From positions 1-30,046 of the forward strand of contig CAJTZN010000044.1 of the NCBI GenBank assembly GCA_910584065.1: 30,046 bases of DNA. The letters run 5' to 3'. The notes beneath the pieces are model-generated. The model ran no database searches. It saw only the letters and a program-made list of their open reading frames with translations, and was not told where the DNA came from. The DNA is from an uncultured Eubacterium sp. (GTDB lineage Bacteria; Bacillota; Clostridia; Lachnospirales; Lachnospiraceae). Each line of letters starts with the position of its first letter. Position 1 is the stretch's first letter. Shown here piece by piece: positions 23,591 through 30,046 of this stretch. A program made the translations under genes and the position numbers.

Positions 23591-25672
23591 TCAGATCCGA
23601 TAAGTTTTGGTCAGCTTCTTATAGCCTTTTTTCGTAACCTGTACCGTAACTTTAGTCTTTTTCTTTAAAGGAGCAGATAATTTTAGACTAAATATCTTTC
23701 CCTTCATCTTTGTCTTTTTATATGATCCTTTTCCAATCTTAATTCTGACAGTAGCCTTAGAGACCGATAGTTTTCCGGTAATCTTCTTCGCTTTTCGGTT
23801 ATATTTAAACGAAGATAATTTCAACTTCTTAAAAAGGCTGGGTTTCTCTGAAACATCTGTCCGCTCCGGTTGCTGCGGAGGATTCACCACACTGCCGCCG
23901 CCCTGCCCTGTTATTGACGGATTTGTTGAAGCGGCAGGTTTTTGTGTCGTTGCCGGCTCGTTCGTACTCGTTGGCATCTCTGTTGCACTTGGCCTTTCCG
24001 TAGCACTTGGCCTTTCTGTTGTACTTGGCCTTTCTGTAGCACCCGGTTTTTCCGTAACATCCGGTTTTTCCGTCACATCCGGTTTTTCCGTCGCATCCGG
24101 TTTTTCCGTCGCATCCGGTTTTTCCGTCGCATCCGGTTTCTCCGTTGCATCTGGATCCTCCATATAAGCATACGATAACCCATTACTTTCTGCGTAATCT
24201 GCCGCGTAACTCCCCTTCACTACATTCATCTTAAAATCTTTTGCACATTGTTCAAATGCTAACTCCCCAATACGCTCCACCGCTTCCGGAATATCAACCT
24301 CCGCCAAACTGGAACACCCATAAAATGCACTGTTTTCAATGCTTTTAAGCCTGTTCGGTAATGAAACCTGTTCCAAAGAACTACAGGCAGAAAACGCAGC
24401 ATTCCGAATTATACTAACAGTATCCGGCAGATTCATTGATTTTAAACTTGAACAATTCTGAAACGCATAGCTGCCGATTTCCTCTATTCCATTTGGCAAA
24501 CTGACACTGGCAAGTTGATAACAGTTTTGAAAAACGCCATTACCAACCACGTTCACTGACTGCGGTATCGTCAGACTTGTCAGGCTATTACAATTTTGAA
24601 ACGCATAATCTCCTATTTCTGTCACCGAATCCGGTAAATCCAAACCAGTCAAACAACTGCAGTTTTGAAATGCAAACGTTCCGATTTTCTCTACGCCATC
24701 TGGAATTTTCAACGTTTCGAGCGCATCACTATTTTGAAAAGCACGGCTGCCAATAGCCGACACGGATTTCCCTTCTAATTTGGCAGGAATCGCAACCTCT
24801 TTGGCAGTTCCCATATACCTGGTAATCTCCGCCGTCCCATCTTCCAGTACCTTATATTCATAATCTTCCAACAAAGGATTCACTGTAACTTCACAGGCGG
24901 CGGATACCGCCCCATCCAGAGATGAGACAATGATCGACGCCGTCCCCGCAGACACCGCCTTTACCACGCCATTCTCCACCGTTGCCACCGAAGGCGCCGT
25001 TGATTTCCATGTGACATCTTTGATCGTGGCATTATCCGGAACGACAGATGCCTGAATCGTCTGTGTATCTCCTACATTCAGAGTCATTTTGCTCTTATTC
25101 AGGTTAAGAGAGGTAACACTGTAAACCGGCTCCTTATAACTAAGGGTAAGATAGTACGGATTGTCATAAGTATGATAATATCTGACGATAAAATAATATA
25201 CTCCTTTATCCAGTGAAATGTCTGTAGCCCCATAATACATCTCCCTGGCCGCACTATATTCGCTGTTGATCTTATTCTCCGCTGATCGGGAACGCCAGAT
25301 CAGTGTATCCGGATTCTCGGCAGAAAAAATCGCAAAACCAGAATATTTACTGTTACCATAACTTGATTCATAATTCATAAATGCCTTATTCTGGGATTCC
25401 AAATGAATATTTAATAACCCTGTTTCTGGCATCGTAAAACGATAGACATTCCAATAATAAGAGTAACTACAAGATTTATCCTCTGTTACCCCTGTAAAAT
25501 CTCCCGATTTAATAGAACCGGTTATGGTACTTCCCAATGTCAGTTCCTTTGCCGCATCCGGCCACCCTGCCGCCTTTGTTTCCTCTGGTATGATCAGCAT
25601 CGAAAATAGTAATGCGATCACCAGCGCCACGGACAGAACGCTTTTACCAACTTTTTTCCTTGATTTCCTCAT
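23591..25672 (-). CDS. Secreted Big_2/BspA-type leucine-rich repeat protein
   Basis: The 693-residue protein has a signal peptide (1-33, cleavage near ETKAAG), an N-terminal beta-rich domain (about 40-180), a Big_2 bacterial Ig-like domain (185-265, ending GTASIIVSSLDGAVSAACEV), and seven or eight BspA-type LRR_5 repeats (about 295-480, each with AFQNCSSL-like cores). A linker of TEKPDA repeats follows (507-565), then a Thr/Pro-rich stretch and a lysine-rich C-terminal domain (612-693) ending KKGYKKLTKTYRI. There is no sortase motif. Such LRR proteins bind host or matrix proteins in other bacteria, but here that is inference. The ATG at 25672 has AGGAGGGAAGATATT; the longer open frame to 25759 lacks a ribosome site and would bury the signal peptide. 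Confidence 0.88.
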   Translation of the reverse strand: MRKSRKKVGKSVLSVALVIALLFSMLIIPEETKAAGWPDAAKELTLGSTITGSIKSGDFTGVTEDKSCSYSYYWNVYRFTMPETGLLNIHLESQNKAFMNYESSYGNSKYSGFAIFSAENPDTLIWRSRSAENKINSEYSAAREMYYGATDISLDKGVYYFIVRYYHTYDNPYYLTLSYKEPVYSVTSLNLNKSKMTLNVGDTQTIQASVVPDNATIKDVTWKSTAPSVATVENGVVKAVSAGTASIIVSSLDGAVSAACEVTVNPLLEDYEYKVLEDGTAEITRYMGTAKEVAIPAKLEGKSVSAIGSRAFQNSDALETLKIPDGVEKIGTFAFQNCSCLTGLDLPDSVTEIGDYAFQNCNSLTSLTIPQSVNVVGNGVFQNCYQLASVSLPNGIEEIGSYAFQNCSSLKSMNLPDTVSIIRNAAFSACSSLEQVSLPNRLKSIENSAFYGCSSLAEVDIPEAVERIGELAFEQCAKDFKMNVVKGSYAADYAESNGLSYAYMEDPDATEKPDATEKPDATEKPDATEKPDVTEKPDVTEKPGATERPSTTERPSATERPSATEMPTSTNEPATTQKPAASTNPSITGQGGGSVVNPPQQPERTDVSEKPSLFKKLKLSSFKYNRKAKKITGKLSVSKATVRIKIGKGSYKKTKMKGKIFSLKLSAPLKKKTKVTVQVTKKGYKKLTKTYRI
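23978..24154 (-). repeat. TEKPDA hexapeptide (18-bp) tandem repeats
   Basis: About ten units of 18 bases encode (A/V/S)TE(K/R)P(D/S/G). The four units nearest the LRR domain are almost identical in DNA, and later ones diverge towards TERPSA. The array forms a flexible stalk between the LRR and C-terminal domains. Confidence 0.9.
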
Positions 25673-25866
25673 AATATCTTCCCTCCTGTTTCTACATGTT
25701 TTATGAGACTTAACCTGATACAACAATGATAAGCAGAACGTCAAAAAGTGCACGAGCAACGTCCCGGCTACATGGAATATTTTACTATATCATATGGATC
25801 TATGCAACTGATAAAAAGAAAACGATTCAACATAAGGAGCAATACCCATCATAAATCAAAGTTATG

Positions 25867-25895
25867 TTGCGAATGAAAGTGATCAATGATATAAT
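25867..25895 (+). promoter_or_regulatory. Promoter of the AAA-ATPase-like gene
   Basis: TTGCGA (25867-25872) and TATAAT (25890-25895) are 17 bases apart, giving a start near 25902 and a leader of nearly 60 bases. The 287-base gap to the divergent surface-protein gene holds no other gene. Confidence 0.6.
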
Positions 25896-25959
25896 GAGAC
25901 CAATAAGCGATCAACAGCTATAAGCTACGAGTTCTGTATTTCATCCAAGGAGGCTTTTC

Positions 25960-27627
25960 ATGGAACTTAAAATTGGCGTTGGCAAATCTGACTTTGCCGA
26001 TCTGCGTAAATCGGACGATTATTATGTAGATAAAACCGAAATCATTTACGAACTTGTTCATGAGACCGATAATAAAGTAACACTTTTTACCCGGCCGCGC
26101 AGATTTGGCAAGACATTAACAATGAGCATGCTGTCAAATTTCTTCAGCATAAGAAAAAACAGCAGGGATATTTTTCACGGACTTAAGATCATGGAACATA
26201 AAGAGTTCTGCGAAAAATGGATGAATCAGTATCCGGTGCTGTTTCTTTCCTTGAAGGACATTGAGGCAGAAAGTTTCGAAGGCGCCTATAAGATGCTGCA
26301 AACAAGACTTGCAGATGTATGCAAGGAAATAGCTGACCTGGCAGAACATCCGTCGATTGACAATGACGATCGAAAGATATTCGCCAAATTGAAAGCAAAA
26401 TCCGCAGATGAAGACGAAGTAAAAAACTCACTGAAAACGATAATGCGGATGTTTCATGCTGTGTATGGCAAAGAAGTCATTCTCCTCATCGACGAATACG
26501 ATGTTCCCCTGGCGAAAGCGAGTGAAAAAAACGACAGCCAAAATACATTCTACGCCTCCATGCTTGATGTGCTGAGAGGCATTATGGGCACGACTTTAAA
26601 AGACAATGAATTCCTTGCGTTTGCCGTTGTCACCGGCTGTCTTCACATCGCGAAAGAAAGTATTTTTACAGGTACAAATAACTTTGCTTCCTATTCCGTA
26701 CTGGATCAGGATTTTTCTGAATATTTCGGTTTTTCCGAGAGCGAAGTAACGGAGTTGTTATGTGCAGGCGACAGGGAAGAAAAGGCAGATCTTATAAAGG
26801 AATGGTACGACGGATATGTGTTTGGAAACAGTTTTGTTTATTGCCCCTGGGATGTCATAAATTACATGTCTGCCTTAAAGAAAAGAAGAGATGCAAAGCC
26901 CAAAAATTACTGGAAAAATACAAGCCATAACGGCATCCTTCTGTCGTTTGTAAAACGAACCGACTTTGATGTATCCGATAAATTTGAAACTCTTATGAAT
27001 GGAAAAACTGTGACACAAAAAATTTCGGACGAACTGACTTATGATACCCTGCACGCTTCAGAAGATAACCTCTGGAGCGTACTGCTCATGACCGGCTACG
27101 TGACAAAGGCGGATCCAAATGAAGATGAGGACACGGTACGTCTTAAAATCCCAAATAGGGAAATCGCCTCTATTTTCAAGGACGCAGTTGTCGCGCATTT
27201 TAAAAATACGATAGACAACGATACGCAGAAATCTTTGATGGAAGCACTTTGGAACGGCGATGAACAGACAGCCGCCAAAGCCATTTCAGATCTGTTGTGG
27301 AAAACGATCAGTTATAATGATTATCATGAAGATTACTATCACGCGTTTCTTGCAGGTGTGTTCACAGGACTTGGGTATGAAGTGGCGTCCAATAAAGAAA
27401 CGGGGCTGGGGAGGCCGGATATACTATTAAAGGATAAGAGTAACCGACGTGCCGTCATCATCGAAGCAAAAAGATCCAGGAAAGAATCCGACTTGGATAA
27501 AAACTGCGATGAGGCGCTCGACCAGATCGCGGCGGAGAAATACGCGGATGGCCTCTACGGTTACGAGCAGATCTTTTGCTATGGGGTTGCGTTCTTTCAG
27601 AAACAGGCGAGGGTTAAGAGGATGTGA
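25960..27627 (+). CDS. AAA-ATPase-like / PD-(D/E)XK nuclease-like protein (DUF1703 group)
   Basis: The 555-residue protein opens with IGVGKSDFADLRKSDDYYVD and has a P-loop-like segment, TRPRRFGKTLTMSML, and a Walker B, VILLIDEYDVPL, of the AAA-ATPase_like family. The C-terminal 120 residues carry a PD-(D/E)XK-type core, GRPDILL followed by AVIIEAKR. This pairing is common and often multi-copy in gut Bacteroidetes and Clostridia; the role is not established, and mobile-element or conflict functions have been suggested. The start has AAGGAGG seven to eight bases upstream. The gene is single here, converges on the CAP gene and has no visible partner or terminator. Confidence 0.88.
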   Translation: MELKIGVGKSDFADLRKSDDYYVDKTEIIYELVHETDNKVTLFTRPRRFGKTLTMSMLSNFFSIRKNSRDIFHGLKIMEHKEFCEKWMNQYPVLFLSLKDIEAESFEGAYKMLQTRLADVCKEIADLAEHPSIDNDDRKIFAKLKAKSADEDEVKNSLKTIMRMFHAVYGKEVILLIDEYDVPLAKASEKNDSQNTFYASMLDVLRGIMGTTLKDNEFLAFAVVTGCLHIAKESIFTGTNNFASYSVLDQDFSEYFGFSESEVTELLCAGDREEKADLIKEWYDGYVFGNSFVYCPWDVINYMSALKKRRDAKPKNYWKNTSHNGILLSFVKRTDFDVSDKFETLMNGKTVTQKISDELTYDTLHASEDNLWSVLLMTGYVTKADPNEDEDTVRLKIPNREIASIFKDAVVAHFKNTIDNDTQKSLMEALWNGDEQTAAKAISDLLWKTISYNDYHEDYYHAFLAGVFTGLGYEVASNKETGLGRPDILLKDKSNRRAVIIEAKRSRKESDLDKNCDEALDQIAAEKYADGLYGYEQIFCYGVAFFQKQARVKRM

Positions 27628-27691
27628 ACCGTTTTTCCTTAGATAGAAAAAACAGCCCCCCTCTTTCCTTCTCCTCAATCCTCCTTCTCCC

Positions 27692-28945
27692 TCAATCCGT
27701 AAACAACTGTGTCCAGTAAATCCTATACCCGCTCCCCGTCTGCACGCACCCCACTCCCAGCTTTCGATACGACGCAGAGAGAATATTCGCCCTGTGCCCC
27801 GATGAATCCATCCAGCTATCCATAACCGCCTCCGGCGTCCGCTGCCCGGCTGCGATATTTTCCCCGACTGCCCGATACGAAATCCCGAACTGCCCTAAGA
27901 TCGTAAAACAATCCGAACCATCCGGCCTGGTGTGGGAAAAGGTGCCTGTGATCTCCTGCGCCCGCGCCGTCGCCGCCTGGCAGAGCGCCGGGTCGAGAAC
28001 GAGCGCTCCGACTCCCGCCTTTGCGCGTTCCGCATTGACGAGACTCAATACCTGCTCCGCATAACCTTCCATGCTGCCCGAACCAGGCGTCAGCGACTGC
28101 GAAGGTGAAGACGACACTGCCGGCGGACGGACAGCCGCTGTCGCGTCGGGTCTCGCGGTCGCTCTCTGGGAAGCGGCCGGTCGCCGTGTCGTCTGCTTTG
28201 TTGCAGAGCCGGAAGAAGAACTGCTTCCTTTTCCGTCCGTGAATAATTGTACCCAGTAGTGCCGGCCGCTCTTCTTGTGGCCGACACCGAGCGCCTTGAA
28301 GTTCTTCGACAGGATATTGGCGCGATGTCCCGGCGAATTCATCCAGCCCTTGACGACCTCTTTCGCCGACGTATAGCCGGCGGCTATATTCTCACCGGCC
28401 GCGCCGTAAGAAATCCCGTATTGTTTGAGCACCGTAAAACAGCTCGATCCATCCGGCCGCGAGTGGTCAAACAGGCGGTTCAGTTCACTGGCACGCTTAT
28501 CCGCGGCCTTGCACAGTTTGGAATCAAGAACGAGCGCCTTCAGGCCGTTTTTCTTCCTCTCCTTATTGACGAGTTTTAAAATCTCTGCCGCATAACCGGA
28601 CGGCGATCCCACCGTTACCTGACACACGTATTTTTTACCGCCGGCTTTCGCTGTGATCCTGGCTGTTCCCTTCTTTTTGCCCCGGACGGCTCCCTTAGCG
28701 GAAACCGCGGCCACACTCTTTTGGGAACTGCTCCACGAAACACGCCCTTTCCAGTTCTTCAGCTTTAAGACGACTTTGCCACCCACGGCGAGCGTCACTT
28801 TCTTCTTATTTAAAACCGGCTTCGCTTTCGCTGCCGCCCCGCTGCCGTTCAGGCCGCCGGTTGCCGACATCAGCAACATAACTGCGACAAGGCAGATGGC
28901 AAGCCTTCTTTTACCCTCACCTCTGTTTTTACCATTTCTCTTCAT
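27692..28945 (-). CDS. Secreted protein with Big_2-like domain and two CAP domains
   Basis: The 417-residue product has a signal peptide (to about residue 40), a Big_2-like domain (43-112), a CAP/SCP domain (118-237), a Ser/Thr/Pro-rich linker (238-294) and a second CAP domain (295-417). Both CAP copies keep the cavity residues: His161, Glu185 and His207 in the first, His338, Glu362 and His384 in the second, in motifs HxRPDG, GENIAAG and GHRANIL. CAP proteins are secreted and may bind lipids or act on the wall; bacterial roles are poorly known. The ATG has AGGAGGATTGCAGG upstream. Only 31 bases separate it from the pckA terminator, so it may depend on readthrough from pckA. Confidence 0.88.
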   Translation of the reverse strand: MKRNGKNRGEGKRRLAICLVAVMLLMSATGGLNGSGAAAKAKPVLNKKKVTLAVGGKVVLKLKNWKGRVSWSSSQKSVAAVSAKGAVRGKKKGTARITAKAGGKKYVCQVTVGSPSGYAAEILKLVNKERKKNGLKALVLDSKLCKAADKRASELNRLFDHSRPDGSSCFTVLKQYGISYGAAGENIAAGYTSAKEVVKGWMNSPGHRANILSKNFKALGVGHKKSGRHYWVQLFTDGKGSSSSSGSATKQTTRRPAASQRATARPDATAAVRPPAVSSSPSQSLTPGSGSMEGYAEQVLSLVNAERAKAGVGALVLDPALCQAATARAQEITGTFSHTRPDGSDCFTILGQFGISYRAVGENIAAGQRTPEAVMDSWMDSSGHRANILSASYRKLGVGCVQTGSGYRIYWTQLFTD

Positions 28946-28976
28946 CCTGCAATCCTCCTACTGTCGTATTCCAAAA

Positions 28977-29013
28977 ATGGGAACCTACCGCTGTTCTCTT
29001 CGTAGGTTCCCAT
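28977..29013 (-). terminator. Terminator after pckA
   Basis: ATGGGAACCTAC (28977-28988) and GTAGGTTCCCAT (29002-29013) form a perfect 12-bp stem with a 13-base loop, followed on the minus strand by TTTTTGG. It lies 34 bases after the pckA stop. Confidence 0.9.
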
Positions 29014-29047
29014 CAAATATCATCTATTCTTCCAGGCCAAAACCGGA

Positions 29048-30046
29048 TCAGCTCAGTTCAGAAACAAGTTTCTTAAGCGCATCAAGTGCCTCGTCCGGAA
29101 GTTTGTCATAACCGTCTTTGTCCGTAGCGAACTTCTCTACAGCGTTGACGCGGTTCTCCATCGCGCTCTTCAGCGCTGCTTTGTACTCGGCGTCGTTCAT
29201 GTCCGGTACGAAACCTTCCCAATCCATGATCTCCATATCTCCGAACGGTCCCCACTGTTTGAACTCCGCTTTTCCTTCTACGATCGCTTCCAAAATGCCG
29301 AGCGTATCTTTCGGCTGAACTTTTTTGCCCATGAAATCACCGGTATTCACGATGTAGCAGTCTACGTTCTTCTCCTCCACGAGTTTTTTGAACTTTTCGT
29401 AGTCGTTTACAAGCGGATACGTACGGAACGGGTTTGCGTATGGTACGATACGGAGTGCGTTCAGGTCTGTGCCTGCTGCCACACGCTCTGCCGTCGATGT
29501 CTTCGTAGCAAGCGTCGCACCCATAACGGAAGCGAGAGCAGCTCCTTTCAGCTTCACTACCGGCGGAATTGCCGGGTCTTTCATGATCCAGATGATCGAG
29601 TTAACCGGCTCATTGATCTTGTCAACGCGGTTCGGGGACCACAGTTTGGATTTGATCGCGCGGCCGTTGCCGTTACGGATATCTTCTGTCACGAGCTGAA
29701 TCTTTCCGTCCTCGTCCATCGTTGCCGAGCAGTTCTGCACCGTCAGCAGATACTGGTTATCCGGGCATCCGGTCGGATAGTCCGCCGTTTTATCGAAATA
29801 AGTAGGCTCAAGGGCAACCGATGCGCACGTATCCGTATTGATGATGAACGCGTCGTCATGCAGTACCGTGATCGCCTTGTCGCCGTATTTATTGTTATGT
29901 TTCGCATGAGTAAGCGTGGATTTACCGGAACCCGAAAGACCGAATACCGATGCCACATATTTTCTTCCGTCCGGAAGCGCGTACTCTTTCTGTCCGCCGT
30001 GGCAGGATGCGTAACCGTTGCGGTTTGCGATCGCCCATGCCATCGT
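29048..30046 (-). CDS. pckA: Phosphoenolpyruvate carboxykinase (ATP), C-terminal part
   Basis: The enzyme converts oxaloacetate and ATP to PEP, ADP and CO2, or the reverse in fermenting anaerobes that fix CO2. About 332 C-terminal residues of an expected 530-540 are inside the window; the gene continues past the right edge, and the ATG at 30043 is internal. The P-loop is VFGLSGSGKSTLT and the second kinase motif is HDDAF, followed by ALEPTYFDKTADYPTGCPDN and later YANPFRTYPL. The sequence belongs to the ATP type, not the GTP type. A strong terminator follows the stop. Confidence 0.95.
   Translation of the reverse strand, partial: TMAWAIANRNGYASCHGGQKEYALPDGRKYVASVFGLSGSGKSTLTHAKHNNKYGDKAITVLHDDAFIINTDTCASVALEPTYFDKTADYPTGCPDNQYLLTVQNCSATMDEDGKIQLVTEDIRNGNGRAIKSKLWSPNRVDKINEPVNSIIWIMKDPAIPPVVKLKGAALASVMGATLATKTSTAERVAAGTDLNALRIVPYANPFRTYPLVNDYEKFKKLVEEKNVDCYIVNTGDFMGKKVQPKDTLGILEAIVEGKAEFKQWGPFGDMEIMDWEGFVPDMNDAEYKAALKSAMENRVNAVEKFATDKDGYDKLPDEALDALKKLVSELS

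Overview
The window looks like a chromosomal segment of a Gram-positive anaerobe of the Clostridia, most likely a Lachnospiraceae-type organism. The reasons are the str operon order rpsL-rpsG-fusA-tuf, ATP-type PEP carboxykinase, AGGAGG ribosome binding sites, TTGACA/TATAAT promoters, and large secreted proteins with BspA-type leucine-rich repeats and lysine-rich tails. This is family-level inference; no rRNA gene is present to confirm it. Most genes lie on the minus strand.

Left region (1-7.0 kb). A STAS anti-sigma-factor-antagonist-like protein sits downstream of a VOC/glyoxalase-fold protein. Next comes a two-gene unit of an AlbA_2/RecG-like ATP-binding protein and a frameshifted partner. 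A GNAT acetyltransferase follows, then a large aminoglycoside-phosphotransferase-like/GNAT fusion. The AlbA_2 protein carries a 13/14-nt minisatellite whose copies are read alternately in two frames.

Accessory region (7.0-12.4 kb). This segment is bounded by two direct repeats of the last ~50 bp of tuf, one real (12391-12440) and one decayed (7071-7120). Inside are an AT-rich methyltransferase and a graveyard of gene fragments: an excisionase-like gene, an ExeA/TniB-like transposition ATPase, a MazF-family toxin broken by three frameshifts, a DDE transposase, an iron-containing alcohol dehydrogenase and an XRE regulator. Closest to tuf is a compact three-gene cassette (10886-12171) with its own promoter and a possible operator. 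I do not recognise its proteins. Two of them share the motif NYGxxNIExID, and the last is a membrane protein whose 3' end appears cut at a junction. This is the best candidate for an undescribed system, and the repeats suggest it came with an integrated element, now decayed.

Core region (12.4-17.1 kb). The str operon is complete and apparently functional. A strong promoter for rpsL lies inside the terminator hairpin of the preceding surface-protein gene. tuf has an additional promoter of its own. A diverged echo of the rpsG 3' end lies just after rpsG.

Right region (17.1-30.0 kb). Three secreted surface proteins dominate: an 1805-residue Ig-like protein, a Big_2/BspA-LRR protein with TEKPDA repeats, and a protein with two CAP domains. 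Between them are mutM (fpg) and an AAA-ATPase-like/PD-(D/E)XK protein. The window ends inside pckA, which runs off the right edge.
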